Counted from the stretch's first letter, positions 34,897-47,345 are shown. The stretch is DNA of 64,000 bases from Zeugodacus cucurbitae (GCF_028554725.1 NC_071668.1:57083732-57147731); one strand, 5' to 3'. The notes: generated from the sequence alone by a model not told the origin. Translations and numbers: made by a program.

Positions 34897-35531
34897 CACT
34901 GGTTGACACAAAAAATGATACAAAGATCAGACAATGAATTCTTATAGGATTTTCATCGCTGAACATGAATATAACCTCCAAAAGTGCCCATCACGTCGAG
35001 ATTTTGAGCAAAATGGACTCAAAGTCTCAAAAAACCCTGTTTTTGACATTTTTTGATCACGTGTAGAGAATTATGCTGACGTGCTAGAAGTCTCTAATTA
35101 GGCTTAAATTGAAGCTTAAACTGTCAACTATAAGAATCAAATCGAAAAAGTTCTGAATCAGTCAAACATTTTCATATAGCACAACTTTTTCATTAATATG
35201 CAAGAGTGCCCTAGTGTACCGCTCTATGAGTGCAAGTAGAGCGCGCGCGCACATGAAAAAGTTGTGCTATATGCAATTTTTTGACTGATTCAGAACTTTT
35301 TCGATTTGATTCTTATAGTTGACAGTTTAAGCTTGCATTTAAGCCTAATTAGAGATTTACACGTGATCAAAAAATGTCAAAAACAGGGTTTTTTGAGACT
35401 TTGAGTCCATTTTGCTCAAAATCTCGACGTGATGGGCACTTTTGGAGGTCGTGTTCAGCGATGAAAATCCTATAAGAATATCATTGTCTGATCTTTGTAT
35501 CAGAGAAAAAGTTAGTTTTTGTCGACCAGTG
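34897..35531. mobile_element. Foldback element: near-perfect ~290-base inverted repeat
   Basis: Left arm 34897-35193 and right arm 35252-35531 are near-identical in inverse orientation, separated by a 58-base loop. Termini read CACTGGTTGACA and TGTCGACCAGTG-like, and TTA flanks both sides (34894-34896, 35532-35534), giving a 3-base target duplication. Arms differ by a few short indels only, for example an extra ~20 bases near 35062-35086 in the left arm. The loop carries its own 7-base stem (35220-35226 with 35237-35243) and an alternating GC run at 35241-35250. CACTG termini with a 3-base duplication recall CACTA-type elements, but there is no coding sequence and this is inference. Any transcript would fold into a long hairpin. 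Confidence 0.92.
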
Positions 35532-35844
35532 TTATATTCTGGTGTTTACACAATTTTTAGCCGAATTTTTCAATTAAAATACAGACGATACTTAGTGATT
35601 GGATAAAAATTAAAAAAAAAAAAACTTTATTTTCGTGCTTTATTTGCCAATGGTTACAAATTCCTAACCATTTAAGATATCAACTTTCACTTCTGGGTGA
35701 AATACTCTAAAGCTTTACTAAGTTTTTACCTAAAGCTGTGGTGCAGTATGGCCAACAAATCAGCTTATGCTTGTTTTTCATTAATTATAATCTAAAACGT
35801 TATTCTAACCTTAGCTTGATAGCTTTCACATTTGTATTAAATAC

Positions 35845-36440
35845 GCAATTGAAGCTTTCATGAGCTTCTATCAACAGTCTTAGTTTGATACTAGTTTTTG
35901 TGGAAAATCGTTAGGATTTTTAATAAAACTTATAAAAACGTATGAGCTTTTTTCAACTGTTGAGGTAGAGACTAGTTTTTAACGCAAATCGTTAGGATTT
36001 TTAATAAAACGTATGAGCTTTCATGAGATTCTATCAGCAGTCTATGGTAGAGACTAGTGTTTGATGAAAATCGTTAGGAATTTTAATAAAACGCGTGAGC
36101 TTTCATGAGCTTTTATCAATAGTCCAAGGTAGCTATCAGATTTTTATTGAAATCGTTAAATATTTTAATAAAAAGCTTAAGCTTTTATCAACAGTCTAAG
36201 GTAGAGACAAGTTTTCGATGAAAATATTTAGAATTTTAATAAAACGCATGAGCTTTCATGAACTTTCAACAACAAACTAAGGTAAAAACTAGTTTTTGAT
36301 GAAAATCGTTAGGAATTTAGGAGGTAATAACACTCATGAGCTTTTATCAACAGTCTAAGATAGAGAATAGTTTTTGATACAAATATGTAAATATGTAATA
36401 ATGATTTTTAATTAACTCTATGAGCTTTCATCAACAATTT
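35845..36440. repeat. Minisatellite, about eight degenerate units of 66-87 bases
   Basis: Tandem units share the core ATGAGCTTTCATGAGCTT..TATCAACAGTCTAAGGTAGAGACTAGTTTTTGATGAAAATCGTTAGGATTTTTAATAAAACG, spoken here in parts: TATCAACAGTCTAAGGTAGA, ACTAGTTTTTGATG and AAATCGTTAGGAATTTTAAT. Unit starts (GAGCTT or AAGCTT) fall near 35865, 35944, 36011, 36098, 36178, 36249, 36334 and 36420. Units are diverged by substitutions and small indels; the last is partial. Confidence 0.88.
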
Positions 36441-37350
36441 TAAGCAGTACAATTAAATTAAACTAAAAACTCAAAAAAATCCTTTCTTATTACTAATAAA
36501 AACAATGTCAAACTTTACTTTTCCCAGTTTTTTTGTTTTGTTTCGCAAATGCCCCATAATGTGGTGCCAAAGGTATTAGAAATGGAATACATATCGGAAA
36601 GCTGTCATTGCCGCCGAATGCTTTATGGCTTTGTTTATGTTGTTTTGACTTCTACTCGATGCATTGCTGCAGCCAGTTTTCTTCAAGGGCATACAAGAGC
36701 ACCAAAGACGTAGCAATCCGGATGCAGGTAGCAACACACATACCTAGATACATGCTAACTTCAACTAAAGCTTCGCACTAAATCTACAACAATTTGCACT
36801 TTTCAACGCAAGCAAACGCAACTATTTCAAGGTTTCACGTTGTTTGTGCCGACTTGGCAAAATACTTGAAAATATATTGTCATATTGCCGTGGAAATTGA
36901 AGAATATTTATGGTTTAACTTGTAAAGTGAATGTAAACAATAACACGTTTTAAGCGTGCGACCTTTACACCTTTACTTGTTAGCTGAGCATTTTACGTTT
37001 TGGCGGAAATAACAAATCGCATGAAAAATTGCGTTGTCTTCTTATCTGCTTGAGGAAACATTTTTCTCCGGAGGTTAAGTTTTCAAAACTTTTGGGTTTG
37101 AAAAGCTTAATAATATTCTTAACAAGTTTAAATGAAATACTGCTTCAAGGATAAGAAGAGGCTGAATATCTGAATATCTTTAATAAGAGCCTTTATTTAT
37201 GAAGTAAAATCAAAATCATGATATTTAATAATCGAAAAAGAAGAAATTATATGAGGAATGTCTCGATTACGTGTCAATTTGATATTATTTCACTTCGTCG
37301 ACCACTTAAGATAATCTTACTAATGAAACTCGTTTCTTAGGGCCCATAGG
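36441..37350. other. No gene seen
   Basis: Spacer without motif-bearing frames or repeats that recur in the window. Confidence 0.5.
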
Positions 37351-38830
37351 CTATCGGGTGATCCAAGTAGAGGTACTTTTCCAATAGCAATTTTTTGACA
37401 GATCACGCGGTAGTCGTGTCAAGCTTGCATGTTATTTTTGTTATTGTTGTTTAGCATTTCATCATGGAAAGATTAACGCCGCAACGCCGTATACCGCGAG
37501 CTTCGCTCAACTTACGATCAACATAGTCAGCCTACTGAGCGTAATATTCGCATAACCATTAAACATCTTGAGATCCCGTATTCTTTATTAGATAATATTT
37601 GAAAGCTGAACAAAGAAAGTAACAATCTTCTATAAGAGTGTACGCCGATGATATCGATATCATTGGAACCAACACCCGCGCCGTTAGTTCTGCTTTTTCC
37701 CGCCTGGATAGGGAAGCGAAGCGAATGGGTCTGGTGGTGAACGAGGACAAGACAAAAAATCTCCTGTCATCAAACAAACAGTCAGCGCATTCGCGTCTTG
37801 GTTCCCACTTCACTGTTGACAGTCATAACTTTGAAGTTGTAGATTATTTCGTATACCTAGGCACCAGCATCAACACCGATAATAATGTCAGCCTTGAAAT
37901 CCAACACAGAATCACTCTTGCCAACAGGTGTTACTATGGACTGAGTAGGCAATTGAAAAGTAAAGTCCTTTCTCGACGAACAAAAACTAAACTCTACAAG
38001 TCCCTCATCATTCCCGTCCTACTTTATGGTGCAGAAGCGTGGACGGTGTCAACATCCGATGAGACGGCACTAGGAGTTTTCGATAGAAAGGTTTTTGCGG
38101 AAAATTTATGGTCCCTTGGTATTGGCAACGGCGAATACCGCAGACGATGGAATGATGAGCTGTATGTGTTATTCGACGACATAGACATAGTCGAGCGAAC
38201 AAAGGCTTGAAAGTTTTCGATGCAGTACCCGCTGGTGGAAGCCGAGGAAGAGGGAGACCTCCACTCCAATGTAAGGACCAGGTGGATAGGGACCTGTCTT
38301 CGTTTGGTATAACCAATTGGCGCCAAACTGCCAAAAGGAGATATGCGTGGCGCGCTGTTGTGGACTCGGCTATAACCGCATAAGCGGCGTATACGCCAGT
38401 CAAGAAGAGAAGAAGAAGAGACCACGTCCAGCACGCAGTGAAGAAAATATACCAGCCGTAGCTGAGAGTGTACACGAAGACTTTGCAGGGTCGATTCGGA
38501 GCCGTTCGCAGCAATTCGAACTGACGTATGCAACGACATGGCGCTTTTTTCTACTGTGTCCTACATTGAAAGCTTACAAAATACAGCTGGTGCCGCTCGA
38601 CCTTCTCAAGGGACATCGCTTCGCTCTATGGACTCTTGAAAAGTTCTAAGAAGATCCGACGTTTTTGAGCCAAATTCTGTTTAGCGATGAGACCCATTTT
38701 TTGCTTAATTTGGGACGAAGAATGACCTGATGACATTCAAGAGCTGCCATTTCATCCAGAAAGAAAAACGGTTTGCTGTGGTTTGTGGACCCTCGAAAAG
38801 GATCACCCTTTATTTATTTCATCTCCTGAG
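37351..38830 (+). mobile_element. Rosa-like mariner (copy c), interrupted by a LINE
   Basis: Left end GGGTGATCCAAGTAGAGGTA at about 37354 and right end GGATCACCCTTT at about 38806-38817 form the terminal repeats. The start codon context ATGGAAAGATTAACGCCGCA lies at 37464. The N-terminal part is cut by a LINE (37640-38418). It resumes at RPRPARSEENIPAVAESVHED (38419 onward), YATTWRFF, LKAYKIQLV, then FSDETHF (first catalytic Asp at 38686-38688). After a block corresponding to PEKTVWCG, homology jumps to the right end, so the second and third catalytic residues are gone. Frameshifts and stops (for example TAA at about 38647) confirm inactivity. Confidence 0.85.
37640..38418 (+). mobile_element. 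5'-truncated LINE nested in mariner (L4)
   Basis: Begins at the RT YADD box (TAC at 37641), nearly the same truncation point as L1. The frame is open for 190 codons through IDIIGTNTRAVSSAFSRLD, HNFEVVDYFVYLGTSIN, NRCYYGLSRQLKSKVLSRRT and LLYGAEAW. A deletion of about 60 bases at 38205 then removes the RLRWLGHVVRMDE block and shifts frame. Sequence continues through GGSRGRG and RWKDQ-equivalents to a TAA stop in the loop of CCGCATAAGCGG (38376-38387), then a GAA-rich tail. A clear target duplication could not be resolved. Confidence 0.88.
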
Positions 38831-41741
38831 TTAAAAACTTAAATATTTCCGTTGGTCATTGTTATGAATATTAACCTTATTTATATCTGGAACTCGCTGC
38901 AAAACTCATTCAATCCAACTAAAATAGGCAAATAGTAGGATATTCCTTTTGAGTTTACTTCAACCAGCGATCTGAAATTCTAGACCCACCTAAGTGATGC
39001 TGTATCACCAATATTGAAATAAAGATTCCCACCCCATAACATAATTGAAGTTCGTCCAGAATCTTCTCTGGACTAAAAGTTAATATAATTCTAGACCCAT
39101 CTTTGAAATGACGAAGTATCTTAAGTATACATTAACTTGAGTAAAAATTTATTATTTGAGCTTGGGTCATCAGAAGTATTGGTCCGAGTATTTTTTTAAA
39201 GAGATAGATAGAGTATATAGTGTCCAGCAGTGTCGAGTGTACTAAGTTGAGTATTTCTTTTTAGATTTAGTGAGTTCTAGTACGTATCATAATATCCAGA
39301 TACTGTATTATAGATGCAATTATAGTTCACTCCTGAAGATTTTATTGATATATTTTAAGGTTCTGAACCCTCTATAAATATATTATTTAGGGTACTCGGT
39401 ATCTAACGCATTCACTGCTATAAAAGTGTTCTCAATGTATTCTAGAACGACACAATAAAACGTGAACTCATAGATTCGTATATGTATATTTTCAAAAAAA
39501 TTTCAAGAGATATTTCAAATCCCAATTAAAGCGGACTACATATTTACACAATGCTTGACTGATTTGGACGTATTTTTTTGAAAACCCGGTTTAAATCAGA
39601 AATACTCTTGGAGATATGAATAACTTTGATAGTCACATATTTTTCTTACGATTTCAAAATTTTACACTACTGGGATATGATCAATTAACCCTTATAGCAA
39701 TATTAAATTGTTCAAAATTTAAAATATTTTTCTCTGACTTGATTTGACTGCAAAAAAATTAGGAACATACATGCTTGAAATTCTTCATAATTTAGAAACT
39801 TGCGCATTACCAGTTACACTACTTGGAATTACTTCGCAACACTTGCTAAAATGCCAATACAACTATGCTTTATAATATTTCAAATATTCACTTAATACAC
39901 AAGTACTATATCATAAAAAAGGTGCAGTAATTTCAATGCCAACAGGTGTTTCAACACACTGCGAAATGAAAGAACGATTGAAGAAAGGCAGACATACGAG
40001 CATACGACTGCGCCTAGGCAATGGCAATGCGCTTAAGACCGCTTCAAGTGCAGCACTTGTGGACTCATTGTAAGTATGTATATGAATAATATTTTACTTA
40101 GTTACTTAGATATTTTCTTTATGAATTGAATTCCAAAGGCACAAAATCACACACACACACACATGGGTACTCACATATACACACATATACACACATACGA
40201 ATATAAGCGCATAAATAGAAGAGTAATCCGACTAAGCCACTTGAGTTGCTCAATGCACAAGTAAGCGGCAATCGCCTGCTACCCTTTCAGTTAGCTCACA
40301 CCCAAGCCCACACACGCTTCGACAGAATTCTTTTGAAAGTGAATTCTTTAGTTTCATTTAGACAGACGGACATATAGCATAGTAGAGCAGTATAAGCGGC
40401 CCATAAGCCTAACAAATAACGCAAAAAGGATATTTCATTTTCTGCTTGAGTAATCCTTTTGCTTTTTACACCGCACCGCTGCTCGGCCGCCCTGCGTGCT
40501 TTTGTTTTTGCCTTTCATTGCTGAAAGTCAAATGAGTGACATTGGCCTACAGCTGAACGCAGCTGGAGACAAAAGGTTGTATATGAGTTTAATGTGCTCG
40601 TAAAAGCTTTGCTTGAAGACAGCCGCTGCTTCTTTTTTGCTGTTATTGCTGCCAGCTAAAAGCTGTAAGGTAAAGTGTAGATGCTTAACATTCAGTTTGA
40701 CTAAATAAATTTTAGTCGATAAGAAATTTACCCTTTTCGTTTGTGTCGTTCTTTTTGTTTTTAGCTATTTCCTATTTTTTCCTTCAGTCAAACTTCTATT
40801 AGTTAGGAAAATTTATGTGCACAGCAAATTGCTTTTGGATACGCAAGAAATTACAGTTATCAACTTATGTGGGCCGCAAGACAACTGATGCCAATTTAAT
40901 TTGCAATCAAAATGATCAAAAGTAGTTGAAATGGGCAACTCAAATAAGGCAAATACGAAATGAGGCATAATTTAAGAGGAGCAAACGATATTTTAAACAG
41001 AACGAAAAACAATGAGTTGTGTAATATATGTATGTGTATTAAAATGGAAAATAAAAAGTTACACCAACTAACAGCAAGCAGCACCGCTATAAAGCAAAAT
41101 AACGAACCCTAATTATATAAAATATTTTTTTTTTGAGGACCCACAATATGTACACTAATGCACTGTTGGTTTTAGTAAAGATACCCAGTTGGAAATATTT
41201 CAATGCAATGAAAGAAGGAAAATTGAAGTAAATTCTAAGGATCAGGTGTCTAAAGTTATTTAACAGCCTTAAAACGATTTAAATCTATCAACGAGTACTT
41301 GGAGCACAACGTGTTTTCGCTATTTTATGTCAGAAAAGCGATGGCATTTGAATGCCCAACTGATTGTAATTAGAACAGCTGATTACAAAATGGTTTTGCA
41401 GAAGCTTTTAAGCTCGATGAGCTTGTTGGCCTAAGTTAGAACACCTTTCAAATATTATTTTTTAGAAAATATACTTTTAAGATACTCTTACGGCGAAGTC
41501 AATGTTTTGATCTGAACAACCTTATATCAGGGCAAATATATATATATCTCTCTAAATCAGGCAAACCTTATTGTGATATTCCTGCATTCAATATCATTCA
41601 ATATCATCATATAATGATCATCGAAAATTACTTACAATTTTAGTATATTGAAAGAATATTAGAAACCACATAAATTTAACCCATTTCACTCATAACAAAT
41701 ATCAACCTTGGTTATTCTTGAACATTATAACTGAGAAACCA
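38831..41741. other. No gene seen
   Basis: Intergenic or intronic sequence with a CA microsatellite at 40149-40163. Nothing coding is supported. Confidence 0.5.
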
Positions 41742-41992
41742 GTTTTTGTCTTTCGCACAGCCAGCTACTCAATTAACGGTCAGCTATTATACAGTTTTGC
41801 TTTTATTGTTCATAAGAAGTTGGTAAGTTTCATCAGCTGATTGCTATTTTATCAATAATCACAAACAAACTTATGGGATTAATGTAGCAAAATAAGATTG
41901 TTATTTGCATGAAAAATCGATCTAAATCAGCACTTTAATAGAGCAAAAACCGGTTATTTAATCAATTAACTTCCTTGCGAAAAGACAATAAC
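41742..41992. mobile_element. MITE D, copy 2 (variant ends)
   Basis: Interior blocks (CAGCTATTATACAGTTTTGC, CATAAGAAGTTGGTAAG, TTTCATCAGCTGATT) match MITE D copy 1. The ends are different: GTTTTTGTCTTTCGCA on the left and TTGCGAAAAGACAATAAC on the right, an imperfect inverted pair. The core is thus carried by two kinds of termini. Confidence 0.65.
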
Positions 41993-44805
41993 ATATTTCA
42001 TTAATGGTTCCGGTGTGTCGAAGCCAGAAGTCTCTATTGGCAGTTGTAATATATTAATAAATCCTATTATGACTTATAGTGGACTAAATGTTCGTTCCGA
42101 TCTTTGGCGCTAGTTAATTAGTTAATAGTTTGTCGGAAGTTTGCACTTTAGTAACTTTAGCTATATATACACCATCTATAAACTCAAAACGAGAGCGTTC
42201 GAATATTTCCTAAGTACAATTCTACAAATAATGATAAGAAGGATATTATTCAAATTGTAACTGACAGTTGATAGCGCAGGTCCAAGCTAAAAGATTTTAC
42301 ACTGTCCTCGATCGAAATGGTATACCAATATTTACTCTACACGTTTTCAGGAAAATGCGTCATATACATATTTTAATTTTGTTTAATGGAACCTCAAAAC
42401 AATTCAGTCTAACGATAGATCATACCTAAAAAGCCATCAATTAGAAAATAAGACTTGCAATGCAATGTTTTTCGAGACGACTAGAGGTTTATTTTATCTT
42501 GCTTAGGGCTCTGGACTCAACATGAGTGCGTATAAGATTATAACAAAGACAGTATATCGAAAAAACTATGATACATTCTTTGTTGGAAAATCTGTTCTGA
42601 CTGTTGTAACGTATGTAAGCTAGAATTTGTTCCGGGAAAGTGTTTTCTGACCACGGTAACTTGGTTAGTCAAATAAAGGTTTATTAATGCAACAAAACAT
42701 GTAAAAGAAAGCGTTGGAAGTTAATTGACTCGATTCAAATGGATTTACTATTGCGAGGTAAGATAGCAACCGCCGTAGGGTCAAAAATTCCTGAGTTACA
42801 AAACTTTATTGCAGCATTTACTGGTATTCTTCATGTAAAGGCCATGCGAAGCGTTCTTTCTAGTATAAGAAAGTTTATTATTTGAATATATCGACGGCTA
42901 TAAAAACTTTGTTCAATATTACAGCTTTGAAATTGATATAATATATGGATTTTCGAAATACGTACTAAGTAAAATCCAGTACTACACCCAGGTAACGTCC
43001 CTGGACTACTTTCATGCTACAGAAGATACTCGCGAGCAAAAAACTATTGATGCTGATAAAAAGAACCCCAGCCAGGTACTAACAGTGAACTTGTCTGCAG
43101 GGCTTCACTGCAAAAAAATACACACTAGGTAAACAAACAACATTCGTGAATTACAGAGCAGCAGCCGACTCCAAAGGGAGTCTCAACTAGCTGCCGCAAC
43201 ACGCTGACACACATATCCACGCTGAGCGTTGAAAATAAAGTTTACTAACGAATTTAACTTGCCCTAATAGCATTTGCAAGCCAGTCGGCGGGTGGAAAAT
43301 TTAGGGCTGCTACGTGAAACGTGTATTTTCATGCCAACTCCGTAAGAGAGTGTGTTTGTGTGTGTGTAGACTTACAAACACCGACGCGTAAAACATAAAG
43401 AGCAGACTAAAACAACTTGTTTGAAACACGATGCAGACGAGCGGAGGGTTAAATGGGAAACAACAACTGTTTGGCATTTTTTCTAAAGGATGTACGAAAG
43501 GTAAAGGAAGCGAGAACACCAAAAGCAATGTGAAAATCTGCATGTGGAATAAATGGCAGAAAAATCAGTTAAAGTTGTAAGTATAGTTGTACTTTCATTT
43601 ATATACATATACATATATATGTATGTGTCTATGTGCATTTTTATTATTTTGTGTTTTGTTTTTAACTACTTGCGCTTAATTTGTGTCTGCAGCTCCCTTT
43701 TGCGTACGCAATTAAGAAAGCAACTGACCTGCGGGATGGGTAATTTAAAAATCTGTTAAAATGTTGATTTTGCTTGAGTGAATTAATTTAACCGACGGCC
43801 TCGTAGCATTAGTAGCCAGATGTTGTGAATGCTTCGTGGAATATATTTTATGGTTGTCTTTTAGTTTTTAAAATTGTTGCATAACGTTTTGAAGCATAAA
43901 TTTAAAGCTCGCGTGCTTTGAATATTTAATAAGAACCAGTTGGGTAAGTGTATACTTAAAGAATTATGCAGCAGAGTAAGTATGTTTAAAGCTCGAACTC
44001 ACTAGTTTTATTAATATATAAAATCATAATACTTTTCTGACTGGATCTAGAGAGTAACATATTTATCAAGATGGAACAGAATCACTACTCAGTTAGCAGC
44101 CGTAGAACTAGATAATTTCGTTTGTAACCATTCATTAGTCGAGTACGCTTCATTAATGACTCTAATAGTTCCATTTTATTAGAGACGAATTTTCTAATTC
44201 CTCCTTCTTTGCTTCCAGAGGTATTGAAACGAAAGACCTAGGTCCATATATAGCTTCGTAATCTGACGTCTGATTCTAAAAACCTTTCGGAGAGACCATA
44301 AATTTAGTCCATCAGCATATTTTTAACAATAACACATGTATTTATTATTAGCTAATTGACCTTAAACTGAAGGATTCAAACCTCAGCTTTCGACATAAGC
44401 GATTCAGCTAAAATTTAAAAAAATAACGAATAGTAATATTTATTTTGGAGTCCAACATTCTGTTTCAATTTAAATCTTAGAACAAAATACCAATCCGAAA
44501 TATTTAGATATGTTTCCTGTACTCAGCCAACGCTTGGGCAACACAAGAATTTACAATGTCAACAAAACCTCAGACTCGGTCTCACTAGCTTCCTAGAAGG
44601 ATTACACTGACTATAGTCGGCAAGAGCACTTTTTTGAAGTCAACTTCCGAAAATAAAAATGAATTTATCTAAAGAATTTTATAACATACCCTGTTTTTCG
44701 GTCTACCTAACCCACCTATATCATATCCTACGATTTGTTTCGAAGATATGGTCTAAGTATGAAGCAACTATTCTAAGAGTTGGCTTAAAATGAACCTCTA
44801 ATTAA
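41993..44805. other. No gene seen
   Basis: AT-rich spacer, a TG run near 43350-43367 and TATACATATATATG near 43600-43622. No supported coding sequence. Confidence 0.5.
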
Positions 44806-45010
44806 GGGGTTATATACAGTTAGAATTTTCAAAAAATCGATTTTTTTATTTCATTTTCTTAATGTACATATATTTAAGAATACACACAGAAATTTTCATA
44901 TCGTTCCGGTGAATATTTTCAAAGTTACAAGCAAATGAAAAATTTGAAAAGGCGTTTCAGAGTGCTTTTAAGTACAAGGTCCAAACTTTAAACGAGTTTT
45001 TCTCAAAATG
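44806..45010 (+). mobile_element. Family-B element, 5' fragment
   Basis: Almost identical to the first 205 bases of the element at 10648, starting exactly at GGGGTTATATACAGTTAGA. It is preceded by TTAA (44802-44805). It stops abruptly after TTTTTCTCAAAATG and has no right terminal repeat, so no target duplication can be tested. Confidence 0.85.
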
Positions 45011-46896
45011 TCTAAAGTTGTATTGATGAAAATAGAGCAACATTGCCATATGTTTTTGACAATTCTTCTATAACTTAAACAACTTAACTGACTCAGTCTT
45101 TTCCAACATCTTGAAATGACATTTTTCACAAAGTTTTTTGTTTTAAGTTATATTTGTAAGGTAAGATAAAAATCCTTTATATAACAACGACAAACACAGC
45201 GCTTTTTATTTTTCATTCACACTTTTTCGTAACTCTCACTCTACAACAATGAAAAAATAGTAAATCCCACCAACAAGTGCAACGCCCACACCTTTCATTC
45301 ACTACTTTTCTCTTATGCACCTCCTGATAGACCTCTGTCTGCAGCGGATTGTTCGCCGCTACCGTTGTCCGATTATCCGCTTCGACTACGTGTAGTAAAT
45401 CCAATCAGTTCGACCTACGCTTGTGCGCCTTTGCCGCCATCAATCGTTCAAATAGCCAACAGAAGTTTCGAAATTAACGCGTGGAAAATAAAGGGGAGTC
45501 AGACAGAGATGTAAAGCATATAGGTGATGGTATGCAAGTGTACGTAATCTCTTGTGCTTTTCAATGCATCTTATTTTAACAGCTTTTCAGTGTACTTAAT
45601 TACATTTCGCCGTATTGAATGAAAGTTAAATTCGGACGGGAAGTATTGAATGCAGGTGTAAAAGATTGCATACTTTTCGGAGCCAACATATTTGAAGTGA
45701 ACATTTTCTGTGGGCTCAGCGAAGGCTTTGAAACTGTGCACTTCATTGGAATCGGTATTTTAAATAACAAGGCTTTATGGTGGTGTTGGCTTAAATTTGT
45801 ATAGGAAAAATAATTTATATAGCAACGTATGAAATTTTATATGGTTTTTAGTAAGTCAAATAAAAGTAAGGTTTTCTTAAGAAACTTCTAGAACTCTGTA
45901 TTAACATTAATAATTTAATAATTTTTCTTTCACAGCGAAATCAGTTATGAGATATGTCGCTTACAACACAATGACGGTCTCATCAGTATCCTCTTGTTGC
46001 TACCTCTTATTTTCGGCACGCTTCCCACGCACACAACTTTCTCTACCCATGCATGCACAACTTTTTGCGTGACATTTCGTCGGTCACAATACAGTTTTTT
46101 TCTGATTTATTTCTTTTCGCATTTGTGTCATAAGAAAGTTTCACCAACTTGTCCGACGCAGGGTCCGTTCATCATTGCTGTTCGATTGGACGGGCCGTCA
46201 TGTTGACTTGGCCTTTTTCAACACATTTCTTTTATTTTATTTGTTGTATTTTTCTGGTATTTTTGTTTCGCACGTTGCTGCCGCTGTCTCCGGTTGTCAT
46301 CTTTGTTGGCGCGCTCTTCATTTTTATTTGCGTTGTCCTTTATTTATATGCCGCTCCCCTCTCTCTCCTACACGCTGCGTCCATATTTATTTTGTAAATT
46401 GTAAAAATGTGTATGCGTTTTGTTTTTGTTGTTGTTGCTTGTGACGAGGCAATGCTTCACATTGATGTGCTTATCATGCGTTTTCCACGCTGTTACGCAT
46501 TTTCATAAGCATTTCACACCTCCACCGGCGATGAGTGCTGTTCATCCATTTTTCCTATCCTTTTGAGTTAGAGTCTGTCTTCACAAGTGTACGTTTTTCG
46601 TGTGTTTTTTTAGTATTTTTTAATGATTTCTTAAGAATTTTGATTTGACTGAATTTTATACTCTGATACTTGAACCACTGTTACCAATGAGCACTCCCAT
46701 AAATAATATTCATTCGATAAAAGCATAAAATCTGTTCTTTAAAAAATTGGGTCAACAAAGCTTATCCAAAAATATCCCTACGAGTCAAAATCCTATAACT
46801 AGAATCAATCTTCAAAACAAGAGATCAAAATATATTGCAATCTCTATTTCTTTACAATAAGGTAGTGTGAATCTCTCAGAAATGCCTGCTAACATA
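45011..46896. other. No gene seen
   Basis: T-rich and Phe-coding open frames around 46000-46440 are overlapping shadows with no motifs. No repeat partner seen. Confidence 0.5.
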
Positions 46897-47345
46897 TTAA
46901 AGGGTGATCCATTTCGAGGTTCCCTACCTTTTTAACGAAAAAACACAGAAAATTCAAATTTAATGGAGAAGGCTTATTATCCATCGAAAGAACATTAATT
47001 GGCATTTATTTATTAAAGATTATCCTTTTCAAATGGCCGCGGCTACGTCTCAGGTCCTTCCGTTGAGTCCAATTTTCGAATCGCGTGATGTTGTGCTCCA
47101 AGGCCATCCAAGGCCAAACGTGAAATTGCCTGCTCATCGAAGTGTTCTCTCAATAAATACATTGATTGACGCAATGTGTGGGAATTGGCGCCGTATTGTT
47201 GAAACCAAATCTCGCCGAGCTTCAATTTCAGACAGCAAATAGTCGGTTATCATGGTGAAATGCCAAACAATACTGAACAAAAATGACACGATTCATGCGT
47301 GATCTGTCAAAAAAATGCTATTGAAAAAAGGACCTCAACTTGGAT
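46897..47345 (-). mobile_element. Rosa-like mariner MITE with both ends (copy d)
   Basis: A 440-base derivative with both terminal repeats: AGGGTGATCCATTTCGAGGT at 46901 on the left, and on the right the complement of GGGAGATCCAAGTTGAGGTC. TA dinucleotides adjoin each end. The interior retains the 5' untranslated leader, the region before the transposase start and C-terminal fragments only. It is effectively a MITE derived from the same mariner family as copies a, b, c and e. Confidence 0.8.

Noticed and set aside
34897..35531. Bidirectional terminator or simple cruciform
   Set aside because: The length, the flanking TTA duplication and CACTG termini fit a transposed foldback element better.
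38008..38539. Two long minus-strand frames of about 170 codons
   Set aside because: They are antisense shadows of the LINE and mariner coding sequence on the plus strand.
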